Shown one piece after another: positions 18,045-25,634 of a DNA stretch of 64,000 bases. The stretch comes from Olsenella sp. GTDB taxonomy: Bacteria; Actinomycetota; Coriobacteriia; Coriobacteriales; Atopobiaceae. The DNA is taken from positions 54,325-118,324 of the forward strand of contig JALCMG010000008.1 in NCBI GenBank assembly GCA_022648325.1. Direction: 5' to 3'. Both the position numbers and the translations under genes were made by a program. The notes below the pieces were generated by a model. It saw only the letters and a list, made by a program, of their open reading frames with translations, was not told the origin of the DNA and made no database searches. Numbering within the stretch: the stretch's first letter is position 1; every line of letters begins with the position of its first letter.

Positions 18045-19046
18045 CTATGCGAGCGTCTTGCTGAGCAGCTTGGAGAGCGCGAGCGTGTTGTTTACCAGCG
18101 AGCCAAGCTCCATCTTCGAGGCATCGTCTAGGCTTTGATAGTCCTTCGCGTAGTACGAGAGGCAATTGGCGCTTGCTCCCGAGATGGATTCTCGCAGGTT
18201 TTCCGTTTGCTCCAAAAGGGAGGCAATCTTTGCGTCCATCTCGAGCACGCTTTTGGTGTTCTTTTTCACTGACTCGATTTCTTCGCTCTTCTGCTTGTTG
18301 AGCTTCAGCTGATTGGCCGAGAACAACACGATGGACGAGAGTAGCGCGGCTCCTGCGATTGTCATGCCGACGGGGCCAGCAAGGGCGAGCAGGGAGGTTC
18401 CTGCCGCCGTGCCACCACCACCGGCGGCAAGCGCTCCGCCACCAAGCCACGCAAGAGCCGCATTGGTTGCGGCTGCCCCAGAGAGCGTTGAGATCGCAGC
18501 GCCAGTGGAGGCGGTGCCAAAGGTTGTCGCAATCCACATCGCCGCCGTGGGGGCCATAAAGGCAACAGATGCTCCCGCGGCGAGACCCGCGCCTGCCCCT
18601 CCCGCTGCCTGACGAGCGGCTTGAAGCTCTCGATCCGCAAATTCGAGCGAGTTGTTGAACTCGTTGCGGTGCGTTTCTATGGCTGCGAAGTTATCGTCGA
18701 AGGATTTTGGGTGGTTTGCAATGCTGCTTACGATGGACTCCACCAAAGCGATCGAATCGCAGGAGCGTTGCCGTGCGATGTAGAGGCATAGACCCTTGTC
18801 GTTCATAAGGGTGTAGGCATCGTTGTACTCGGTGATGGCCTGCTCCAGCATGCGGTCTAACTCGGTAATCTTGGCAGCGATATCGTCTTTGGTCGAAATG
18901 GCTGCATCCCTGATATCGGCAGCCCCAGCCCCAATGGCCTCGCCTGCGGCATTGGCTTGAGCGGCAATGGCATCAACGTCAACGCTGTTAACTGCTTGGG
19001 CCGCAAGGGACATGATGCTATCAAGTGGATTGGGAGACTGTGCCAT
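18045..19046 (-). CDS. Glycine-zipper membrane protein with flanking coiled coils, first gene of a two-gene cassette
   Basis: In this 333-residue protein, residues 1-148 are Ala-rich and helical with coiled-coil character (SVDVDAIAAQANAAGEAIG; DDIAAKITELDRMLEQAI). Residues 149-245 are almost entirely Gly/Ala/Ser/Thr and hydrophobic (GLAAGASVAFMAPTAAMW; NAALAWLGGGALAAGGGG; LLALAGPVGMTIAGAALL). Residues 246-333 are again a charged coiled coil. No signal peptide. A long glycine-rich membrane-inserting core between two coiled coils recalls alpha-helical pore-forming toxins and membrane-remodelling proteins. That comparison rests on architecture only. AGGTGAT precedes the ATG at 19046. Confidence 0.75.
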   Translation of the reverse strand: MAQSPNPLDSIMSLAAQAVNSVDVDAIAAQANAAGEAIGAGAADIRDAAISTKDDIAAKITELDRMLEQAITEYNDAYTLMNDKGLCLYIARQRSCDSIALVESIVSSIANHPKSFDDNFAAIETHRNEFNNSLEFADRELQAARQAAGGAGAGLAAGASVAFMAPTAAMWIATTFGTASTGAAISTLSGAAATNAALAWLGGGALAAGGGGTAAGTSLLALAGPVGMTIAGAALLSSIVLFSANQLKLNKQKSEEIESVKKNTKSVLEMDAKIASLLEQTENLRESISGASANCLSYYAKDYQSLDDASKMELGSLVNNTLALSKLLSKTLA

Positions 19047-19172
19047 GAGGCATCACCTGAATACGTGTCGGGGCTTGTGGTTGTTGCTCATAATACAGAA
19101 CGCTCCTGTATCTATTTGAACTAATCCGTGAATGGGTGTTGGGCATGCGGCGGGCGAGCTGTGTGACATGGT

Positions 19173-19199
19173 ATTCTGTCTTCAGAATATCTTCTGAAG
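19173..19199 (+). promoter_or_regulatory. Overlapping palindromes, probable autoregulatory operator of the toxin-antitoxin locus
   Basis: CTTCAGAA (19180-19187) and TTCTGAAG (19192-19199) are perfect inverted repeats with a 4-bp centre. ATTCTG (19173-19178) and CAGAAT (19183-19188) form a second palindrome overlapping the first. They end 11 bp before the antitoxin ATG, the usual place for the operator bound by a Phd/YefM antitoxin-toxin complex. Confidence 0.6.
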
Positions 19200-19210
19200 G
19201 GGGCGTCGAG

Positions 19211-19479
19211 ATGCCAAACGTGCGTACCGCATCTGAGCTTCAGCGCAACATCAACGCCATCTACGATCTGTGCGAATCGACCAAGGAGCCGGTCTACATC
19301 ACGCGAAACGGCAAGGAGAGCCTGGTTGTGATGGATGCTCAGGCATTGATGATGCCTTTGACCTGCAACGACGTGTGCTTGAGCACGAGATGCGGGTTCA
19401 TGATGCGCTGATTAGGTCGCAAGGGGAAGTCGAGCGCGGGGAACTTGTCGACTTTGCCGACATTCGCCAGGAGGCCTAA
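19211..19479 (+). pseudogene. Phd/YefM-family antitoxin with a frameshift
   Basis: From the ATG at 19211 (ribosome site AAGGGGG) the frame reads MPNVRTASELQRNINAIYD, then EPVYITRNGKESLVVMDAQA, a typical Phd/YefM DNA-binding half. Near base 19346 the homologous reading moves to another frame. That frame continues DDAFDLQRRVLEHEMRVHD to ELVDFADIRQEA and stops at 19477-19479. The sequence there is GCATTGATGATG; one missing T (GCATTTGATGATG) would restore a single frame of about 89 residues. As written, the antitoxin loses its toxin-neutralising C-terminal part. It could be a real mutation, a sequencing error or, less likely, programmed frameshifting. Confidence 0.75.
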
Positions 19480-19787
19480 TGTCCGAAGACCGACGCTTCT
19501 CGGTGAAGTTTACGGCCAGTGCGGCAAAGGGCTACCAGGCGCTTGGGAACGCTGCAAAGAGGAGGGCGAACAGTGCGCTGGATGCACTCTCCATCGCGCC
19601 GGGGATTGGCATGGTCTACGGGCCCTACTACGAGGCGGCGCGGCTACCCTATGAGGTTCGTGTGGTCTATGCAGGTAACTATGGCATCTACTATGACTAC
19701 GACAACCAGAAGCGCATTATCTACGTGCGGTTTATTGAAGATGAGCGCAGGGGCCCACTGAAGAGACTCTCATCCAGAATCCACTGA
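19479..19787 (+). CDS. RelE/ParE-superfamily toxin
   Basis: The intact 102-residue basic protein begins SEDRRFSVKFTASAAKGYQAL. It has the family's tract AARLPYEVRVVYAGNYGIYYDYDNQKRIIYVRFIEDERR, where the YRVxY...I.V..I.HR pattern is recognisable. It is probably a ribosome-dependent mRNA interferase or gyrase poison; sequence alone does not decide. Its ATG overlaps the antitoxin stop as TAATG, so translation is coupled to the second antitoxin frame. An intact toxin next to a frameshifted antitoxin is unexpected. Confidence 0.85.
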   Translation: MSEDRRFSVKFTASAAKGYQALGNAAKRRANSALDALSIAPGIGMVYGPYYEAARLPYEVRVVYAGNYGIYYDYDNQKRIIYVRFIEDERRGPLKRLSSRIH

Positions 19788-19789
19788 GA

Positions 19790-19816
19790 CGGGGCCCGGG
19801 ACTAGCCCGGACCCCG
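19790..19816. terminator. Hairpin between the toxin and the convergent gene
   Basis: CGGGG/CCCCG outer and CCGGG/CCCGG inner stems around ACTA. There is no T-run, but its position between convergent genes suggests transcription termination in either direction. Confidence 0.4.
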
Positions 19817-19852
19817 CCCTGTTATGCAAGGGTCGCGCAAAAAACGCGGTGC

Positions 19853-20281
19853 TTAGACGCGCGGTGCCGTGGCAAGCTGCGCGTTGGCCTTCTCGTCATT
19901 GCCTACCTCGAGGGCGGCCAGCGAGCGATAGAGCCAGGAGGTGGCGTCGGCCGAGAGGGTCTCGGCGTTTGCGCTGGCAGCAAAGGCGAGAAGCGCATCG
20001 AGAAGCTGACAGCCGGCGGGGGAGAGGGCGGTGACATCCGTCCCGGCGTGGGCGGGCACCCCGCGGTGCCCGGAGACGTGCTCGCCGAAGCCGCGCACCT
20101 GTGCGACGCGCTGCGGCGGGTCGGCCTCTGGCTCGGCGGCGCCAGCCGCGTTCAGTGCGTCGATCACCACCTGCGCGGGGGTTCCGCAGGGGACAAAGCC
20201 GGGCGCGTCGTCCATGGCGGCCGTGATGGTTGCGCCGAGTGCGACGGTGGCCCCGGCAAGCTCGCTCTGCATCTCGTTCAT
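19853..20281 (-). CDS. Conserved hypothetical protein downstream of the DUF438 gene
   Basis: The 142-residue protein starts MNEMQSELAGATVALGATIT and ends in ANAQLATAPRV. It has no motif, membrane segment or domain I can name; the mix of Ala/Val helices and a central HRGVPAHAGTDV loop suggests a soluble protein. The start is supported by AAGGAG 6 bases upstream. It lies 59 bp after the DUF438/hemerythrin gene on the same strand and is probably its operon partner. Confidence 0.6.
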   Translation of the reverse strand: MNEMQSELAGATVALGATITAAMDDAPGFVPCGTPAQVVIDALNAAGAAEPEADPPQRVAQVRGFGEHVSGHRGVPAHAGTDVTALSPAGCQLLDALLAFAASANAETLSADATSWLYRSLAALEVGNDEKANAQLATAPRV

Positions 20282-20340
20282 GTGCTGCTCCTTCGGTTTG
20301 ATTTGTTATCTTGCGACGCGCGGAGGCGATCCCGCGACGC

Positions 20341-21873
20341 CTATGCCTTGAAGTGGTCTCGCGCGAACCCCATGCGCTGGACCACCTCCATGGTGCCAAC
20401 GTAGCAGCCCTTGCGGTCGCGTACCGCCATGTAGCGTACCAGCACGGGCTCGCCTTCCTTCTCCATCCAGATGTCCACCGAGTCCTGCTCGCCGCTCTTG
20501 AGCGTGGCGATGACGTGGCGCACCATCTGCTGCACCTTGGGCGGGTGGCAGCTCCAGACCTCGCGGTCGAGCGCAGAGGACGGGCGCTTGAAGAGTTTCT
20601 TCTCGCCGTCGTCGTTCCAGTAGCGGTTGATGTCGTTGTCGTCGACGAAGGTGATCTCTAGCGGGATGGTGTTGAGCATGGCGTCGAGCTGGGCAGGGGT
20701 CAGGCGGCCGGTGGGCAGGGCCACCTCGTCTGCGGAGGCAGCGTGGTTCTCGGCACCCTTCTCGGCGGCCGCCGCGCGCTGCTGGCAGTACTCCTCGCCC
20801 GCGCCCCAGGTACCGGCATCCTCAATGAGGCACAGGTCATAGCCCTTGAGGTCGGCGTACATCTGAAGCCACTCGTCACCCGAGAAGTTCTGGGCGCACA
20901 GGGGCAGAAGGATGTTCGCCTCCTTGTAGACCATCTCGTCGGCACGGGTGAGGACCTTCTCGGCCCGCTCGCGCCAGGCCTCGTCCTGCTCCCTTGCGCC
21001 GAGAAGGGCGCGCAGCTCGGCACGGATCTCGTCGTCGACGCCCCACATCACGTCCGCGGGGCCGGAGTACCCGTGGCGCACCTTGAGCACGGGGTAGAGG
21101 AGGTCGCCCTTCTTGGCGTAGTGAATGCCCAGCTGGGAGAGGGTGCGCAGTTCGTCTGTGGCCGCTGGCGTTCCAAGTGCCGCGCGGGTGCGGGCTATCT
21201 GTGCGGAGATTGCCTGGTTCTCGAGGGAGAAGACGTGCACGGGGTGACCGGGGAGGTTGGTGAGGAACCTCGTGTTGAGGTCGCCCGCACCCTGCGTGAG
21301 CGAGCCCATGACCGCTTCCTCCGCGTTGGCGATCTTCTCCTCGCGGGTGGCGCCGTGGAAGAGGGCGGAGTGGACGTCGCAGAGGCGCTGGACGTCGCCA
21401 ATCTTGGCGCCGCCCTCAATGAGGCCCTGCTCGGCGCGGGCAATCTCTCCGGCGTCGACGTCGCTGAAGTTTGCGACAAAGTCTGCGCGCACGTCCTCGA
21501 GGGGCTCGCCGGACGAGAGGCGAGCGATATAGCTCTCAAGGAGCTTCGCGCGGCCCGCTTCGTCGAGCCCTTCGATCTTGGTGCCGAGAGGGGCGCTTGC
21601 CTGCGGCGCCTTGGGGGTCTCCTCCGCGCACGGCGTCTCATCGCCAACGCCTGTGACCGAAAAGCCTGCGTCCTCGAATGCCTTGATCGCGCCGTCCAGG
21701 TTGATGCCCTTGATGGAGCACCCCTTGGGAACGGTCATCACGCGCCCCACCGTGTTGAGTGCCGCGGGCTTGGTGATGTCCGTGAACCCGATGCTTGCCA
21801 TGACCTGGGGAAAGTCCGGGAACTCCTGCGCGAGGTCGTGGACGCTCTTGGTGAGGTCAAGTGTTTTGCTCAT
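20341..21873 (-). CDS. DUF1858-DUF438-hemerythrin-PAS protein
   Basis: The 510-residue protein combines DUF1858 (LDLTKSVHDLAQEFPDFP, about 3-55), DUF438 (about 90-160), a hemerythrin-like HHE region (about 170-310; HPVHVFSLENQAI, HYAKKGDLLYP) and a C-terminal PAS domain (about 400-505). The PAS end reads VRYMAVRDRKGCYVGTMEVVQ. The HHE part probably holds a di-iron centre that senses oxygen or nitric oxide, and the PAS domain may bind a cofactor. Proteins of this order are widespread in anaerobes with an assumed redox-sensing role. The ATG at 21873 is chosen because AGGGAG lies 5 bases upstream; a longer frame to 21933 adds only low-complexity residues. Confidence 0.9.
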   Translation of the reverse strand: MSKTLDLTKSVHDLAQEFPDFPQVMASIGFTDITKPAALNTVGRVMTVPKGCSIKGINLDGAIKAFEDAGFSVTGVGDETPCAEETPKAPQASAPLGTKIEGLDEAGRAKLLESYIARLSSGEPLEDVRADFVANFSDVDAGEIARAEQGLIEGGAKIGDVQRLCDVHSALFHGATREEKIANAEEAVMGSLTQGAGDLNTRFLTNLPGHPVHVFSLENQAISAQIARTRAALGTPAATDELRTLSQLGIHYAKKGDLLYPVLKVRHGYSGPADVMWGVDDEIRAELRALLGAREQDEAWRERAEKVLTRADEMVYKEANILLPLCAQNFSGDEWLQMYADLKGYDLCLIEDAGTWGAGEEYCQQRAAAAEKGAENHAASADEVALPTGRLTPAQLDAMLNTIPLEITFVDDNDINRYWNDDGEKKLFKRPSSALDREVWSCHPPKVQQMVRHVIATLKSGEQDSVDIWMEKEGEPVLVRYMAVRDRKGCYVGTMEVVQRMGFARDHFKA

Positions 21874-22026
21874 TGCTGCTCCCTGTCTCGTAGCCGGGAG
21901 GGGTGTCCCGGCACGCCGCGCCGCGGGCTTCAAGCGCCTGCGGCTGGCGTCGTTTATCGGAAACAGCGTATTGGAGTAAGGAGCAGTGAACTGTTGTAGT
22001 TACAACTTCTACTGGAATACTCGCAT

Positions 22027-23550
22027 TTACCGGACTCGGCTGGCAACCCCGCCGTGGTCACCGGGATGGCGGCGGCGCTGCCGCTGCCTGTCCGAACGGC
22101 CGACAGCCTGCTGCTTTGGCTGGGAACGCCGCGCCGGGTTCGCCTTCTTGTTTCGGCGCGAGGACTTGGGTTTCTCGGCAGGGATGGCGCTCTTTGCAGG
22201 CCGGCCCCTTTTCGCTCTGCGCTGGGAGCGATTCGCCACGATCTCTGCGGTGCGTGCCATGCGCTCCTCGTGGCGCTCGTCGACGATCTTCTTTCGTTCC
22301 TTCTTGCCAGGGAGCATGTCCGCGGGGGTGCGGTTGGGGTCGAGCACAAGCAGGTTGTCGCCCAGGACTATGCCCTGCGCGCGCGGGTAGACGGGGATGT
22401 TCTTGCCCATGAGGTGCTCGATGTCGAGCAGGTCGAACTCCTCCTCCGGCGTCGCGAAGGTAAGCGCCCAGCCAAACTCTCCCGCGCGTCCCGTGCGACC
22501 GATGCGGTGGATGTAATCCTCCGCATCGGAGGGAACGTCGAGGTTTACCACGTAGGCAACGTTGGGGATGTCGATGCCGCGGGCAAGGACGTCGGTTGCC
22601 ACGAGCACGCCGACCTCGCCGTCGGCGAAGCGCCGGAGGGCGTTGGCGCGCTGGTTCTGGCTTCTGTTGCCATGTATGGGGGCGCATTCGATGCCGGCCT
22701 TGCGCAGGCGTCGGCAGACGGCGTCGGCACGGTGCTTGCCCCGCACGAAGACGATCACGCGCTCCGCACCCTCGCGGCGCAGGACCTCGATGAGGGCGTC
22801 GTTCTTGGCCTCGTGCGAGATGGGGAGCACAAACTGGTCGATTGTCTCGGCAGCCGTGCCCTTGTGTGCAATCTCCACGCGCACAGGGTTGTTTACCAGC
22901 GACTTTGTGTTGTCCAGAACGTCATCGGAGAGCGTTGCCGAGAAGAGCAGCGTCTGGCGGTTGGCGGGCGTCTTGGCCACGATGCGGCGCATGTCGGGCA
23001 GGAAGCCCATGTCGAGCATGCGGTCTGCCTCGTCGAGGACGAGGGTCTCCACCTGCGAGAGGTTGCAGTCGCCGGAGTTGATGAGGTCTATGAGGCGGCC
23101 AGGCGTGGCAACAACCAGGTCGCATCCCTTGTGGAGCGCCGCCCGCTGCGGCTCGTACGAGACGCCGCCAACGAGGACCGTGGCGGTGTGTCCCGTGTGG
23201 GCGCAGATGGTGGCGGCCACCTCTTCGATCTGGGCGGCAAGCTCGCGCGTGGGCGTGACCACGAGCATGAGCGGCCCCTGCCCGTGTCGTGCGTGGCCAA
23301 GGCGGTCGAGCGAGGGGAGCAGGAACGCTGCGGTCTTGCCGGTTCCCGTCTGCGCTGCGGCCATGACGTCGGTGCCGGCAAGCACGGCGGGAATCGATGC
23401 CGCCTGGACTGGCGTCGGGGCGGCGTATCCCATGTCGCGAACGGCGGCGAGGGTGCGCTCGGAGAGGCCGAGGTCCTCGAAGCGCGTGGGGAGGTCCTTC
23501 TCGGCAGTGATGGTGGGGGTGGATGCGGTGGTGCTGCGGCGCTTGGCCAT
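22027..23550 (-). CDS. DEAD-box ATP-dependent RNA helicase
   Basis: The 507-residue helicase has all core motifs in order: Q motif (FEDLGLSERTLAAVRDMGY), AAAQTGTGKTAAF (I), PTRELAAQ (Ia), TPGRLIDL (Ib), LDEADRML (II), SATLSDDV (III), VFVRGKHRADAV (IV), VATDVLARGIDIP (V) and HRIGRTGRAG (VI). The last 90 residues are a basic Arg/Lys-rich tail for RNA binding (RRNKKANPARRSQPKQ). It probably unwinds RNA during ribosome assembly or mRNA decay, as RhlE/CshA-type enzymes do. GAGGAG lies 10 bases before the ATG. Confidence 0.95.
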   Translation of the reverse strand: MAKRRSTTASTPTITAEKDLPTRFEDLGLSERTLAAVRDMGYAAPTPVQAASIPAVLAGTDVMAAAQTGTGKTAAFLLPSLDRLGHARHGQGPLMLVVTPTRELAAQIEEVAATICAHTGHTATVLVGGVSYEPQRAALHKGCDLVVATPGRLIDLINSGDCNLSQVETLVLDEADRMLDMGFLPDMRRIVAKTPANRQTLLFSATLSDDVLDNTKSLVNNPVRVEIAHKGTAAETIDQFVLPISHEAKNDALIEVLRREGAERVIVFVRGKHRADAVCRRLRKAGIECAPIHGNRSQNQRANALRRFADGEVGVLVATDVLARGIDIPNVAYVVNLDVPSDAEDYIHRIGRTGRAGEFGWALTFATPEEEFDLLDIEHLMGKNIPVYPRAQGIVLGDNLLVLDPNRTPADMLPGKKERKKIVDERHEERMARTAEIVANRSQRRAKRGRPAKSAIPAEKPKSSRRNKKANPARRSQPKQQAVGRSDRQRQRRRHPGDHGGVASRVR

Positions 23551-23783
23551 GTAGTGGTGCTCCTCACAACGGTAAAAAACATGCGAGGGACAAGCTTACG
23601 CGATTCTTTGCCTGCACACCGAGTCACCATCTTCTGCGAGGAGCATACTTCTTGTCTCGCGCAAAATCCCTGCTAGATGGCATGACAGTTCTGCTGTCGT
23701 GCCCCGAGGGCCCATGCAAGCTATGCTTTCTTGCGTGTCGTCTTCGCCCGGATGATGCTGGGCCCAGGAAGGGAGAAGAACCG

Positions 23784-24305
23784 ATGGAATTTGGCGAGAA
23801 GGTCAAGGCCGTGCGCACGAAGGCCGGTCTCACTCAGGAGCAGTTCGCCCAGCGCCTTGGCGTGACGCGGCAGGCGGTCTCCAACTGGGAGAACGGCCGC
23901 AACCTGCCCGACATCGAAGTGGTTATCGCCATGTCCCGGACGTTCGGGGTCTCCCTCGACGAACTCATCCTAGGAGGAGAAGACATGGCACAAGAGAATG
24001 ACACGCGCGAGGACATGGCAGAGAAGCTCATCCGCGATGGCAGCGAGGGAAGGTGGATGCGCACGAGTCTTGTGATGTCCGTCGTCGGCGCGGTGCTCAT
24101 CGTGGTCGCCGTGGTGCTCGCAGTTGTCGCGGAGAACTCTGTGAGCTACGTGGATGCGAGCGGCGTGCTGCACGAGGACTTCTGGCTGGTGCCCGTGAGC
24201 TATGCCTGCGCTGCTGCTGGCGTGCTCGTGGCGCTTGCGAACTTTGTCGCGCAGCTGCGCCGTCGGAAGCGCCTCACGGGGTCGTACAGGCCTACGAAGA
24301 AGTAG
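23784..24305 (+). CDS. XRE-family regulator with C-terminal membrane segments
   Basis: In this 173-residue protein, residues 1-60 form a helix-turn-helix (GLTQEQFAQRLGVTRQAVSNWENGRNLPDIEVV) typical of XRE/Cro. Two hydrophobic segments follow (VMSVVGAVLIVVAVVLAVVA, about 94-113, and VSYACAAAGVLVALANFVA). It is therefore a membrane-tethered DNA-binding protein, a layout common in Gram-positive bacteria. The upstream extension to 23523 has no ribosome site; ATG 23784 follows AGGAAGGGAGAAG. Its target is not evident from the context. Confidence 0.88.
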   Translation: MEFGEKVKAVRTKAGLTQEQFAQRLGVTRQAVSNWENGRNLPDIEVVIAMSRTFGVSLDELILGGEDMAQENDTREDMAEKLIRDGSEGRWMRTSLVMSVVGAVLIVVAVVLAVVAENSVSYVDASGVLHEDFWLVPVSYACAAAGVLVALANFVAQLRRRKRLTGSYRPTKK

Positions 24306-24386
24306 AAGGGCCTATCAGCGGTGGCCCCTTTTGGGCAAATGCTGGGGGGTATCGCACTTCTCGCGCTGGCTTCAACGTATCTCTTA

Positions 24387-24412
24387 GGTGCCCGCTATGA
24401 CCAGCGGGCACC
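24387..24412 (+). terminator. Perfect 10-bp hairpin downstream of the XRE gene
   Basis: GGTGCCCGCT (24387-24396) and AGCGGGCACC (24403-24412) with a 6-nt loop. Only two T residues follow, so its efficiency as a terminator is uncertain. Confidence 0.5.
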
Positions 24413-24429
24413 TTGCGCAAGGAGGGGAA

Positions 24430-24479
24430 GCCAAATTACGTGCAAAAGCCGAGATATGTGGGTTATTTTCCTTGCAAGG
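24430..24479 (+). repeat. GCAAAAGCCGA/TGTGGGTT motif, copy C
   Basis: AAATTACGTGCAAAAGCCGA, then ATATGTGGGTTATTTTCC and TTGCAAGGG. It aligns with the copies near 12053 and 12201. No coding frame. Confidence 0.5.
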
Positions 24480-24639
24480 GTCGCCAGCGGGAGGGTCTTG
24501 GGGACCTTGGTGACCACTCCACTAGATAGATAACAAAATTACCCCATATAACGTTAATCGGAGAGGCGATGGGTTGCGGGGAAGGCTCTCCAAGCTGTCG
24601 TTCTTTGGCGCCTTGCACTTACACGCTGCTCGGCATTTG

Positions 24640-24865
24640 CGTGCATTATTGGGTTCCCTGCTTGCGCGGATAAGATGCACGGGAGGCGAGACGGTGGTTT
24701 TGCGCTCCCCGTGGCATAGCGACCCCTGACGCCTCCCCTTGTTGCTTGATGCGTGTAGTCCCACGACTGCGCGCTCCTGCGCTACCATGTTCTGCGGCCG
24801 CACGGGCGGCCCTCCAAGCAGTCCCAGGTGAAACCTGCTTGCCAATCCAAAACCGGGAGACGTGA
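24640..24865 (+). promoter_or_regulatory. Leader region of the VUT transporter, possible structured RNA
   Basis: Just before the transporter, CAAGCAG (about 24817-24823) can pair with CTGCTTG (about 24836-24842). The overlapping CAGG/CCTG pair around TGAAA is an alternative, and a GCCGC/GCGGC stem lies just upstream. The leader then ends in ACCGGGAG, 6 bases before the ATG. Such mutually exclusive pairings suit a riboswitch or attenuator, and homologous transporters often sit behind preQ1 riboswitches. I cannot match a known riboswitch consensus. Confidence 0.25.
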
Positions 24866-25606
24866 ATGATCAAGCGAACCACCCAAGACTACAGGGTCCT
24901 CCTCAGAAGCATCCCCAGCGCAACCGTTACGCTCTTTGTTGTGAGCGTCATCGTCATGAACCTCCTCGCAAACAAGGAGCTGGTTTCGCTTCCCTGGCTG
25001 GCGCTCGACTGCGGCATCACCGTAAGCTGGGTGAGCTTCCTCTGCATGGACATGATCTGCAAGCGCTTTGGCGCCCGCGCCTCCATCGAGGTGAGCGTAC
25101 TTGCGGAGGCCATCAACCTGGCCGTTTGCCTGCTCTTCTGGCTCATGAGCCTCACGCCTGGCATGTGGGGCGCCTACTACGACACGGGCAGCATTCAGGT
25201 GAACGACGCCCTCAACGCGACCTTTGGGGGCACCTGGTACGTGGTGTTTGGCTCGACCGTCTCCATGCTCTGCTCGTCGGTTGTCAACTCGCTGCTCAAC
25301 GAGGGCATTGGCCGCAGGCTCAAGAAGAACACCTTTGGGACCTTCGCGCTGCGGTCGTACGCGAGCACGATGGTGGGCCAGTTTGTGGACAACTTCGTCT
25401 TTGCGATCATCGTGAGCCACACGTTCTTTGGTTGGACGTGGCTCCAGGTGGTGACGTGCTCCCTTACCGGCGCGCTGGTCGAGCTTGCGTGCGAGGTGTT
25501 CCTCTCGCCGGTGGGCTTCCGTGTGGTTCGTAGCTGGGAGCGCGAGCACGTTGGCGAGGACTACCTTCGTCTTCACCCCGCCGAGGTCGCGGGGGCAGAA
25601 CGATGA
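24866..25606 (+). CDS. VUT-family transporter (queuosine-precursor type)
   Basis: The 246-residue integral membrane protein has about six hydrophobic segments, among them VTLFVVSVIVMNLLANKELV, ITVSWVSFLCMDMI and TMVGQFVDNFVFAIIVSHTF. The tracts MNLLANKE, CMDMICKRFG and GQFVDNFVF match the VUT (YhhQ/QPTR) family, whose E. coli member imports queuosine precursors. Transport of a modified-base precursor is thus the likely role. The stop codon TGA (25604-25606) lies in the left arm of a 33-bp palindrome and overlaps an ATG of the following frame as ATGA. Confidence 0.88.
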   Translation: MIKRTTQDYRVLLRSIPSATVTLFVVSVIVMNLLANKELVSLPWLALDCGITVSWVSFLCMDMICKRFGARASIEVSVLAEAINLAVCLLFWLMSLTPGMWGAYYDTGSIQVNDALNATFGGTWYVVFGSTVSMLCSSVVNSLLNEGIGRRLKKNTFGTFALRSYASTMVGQFVDNFVFAIIVSHTFFGWTWLQVVTCSLTGALVELACEVFLSPVGFRVVRSWEREHVGEDYLRLHPAEVAGAER

Positions 25607-25634
25607 GACAAAGGGACTGTCCCTTTGTCTCATC
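25602..25634. repeat. 33-bp palindrome containing a stop codon, copy 1
   Basis: GATGAGACAAAGGGAC (25602-25617), one T, then its exact reverse complement (25619-25634). A near-identical palindrome lies at 34105-34135. The arm supplies the stop of the VUT gene and the possible ATG of the next gene. Confidence 0.8.
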
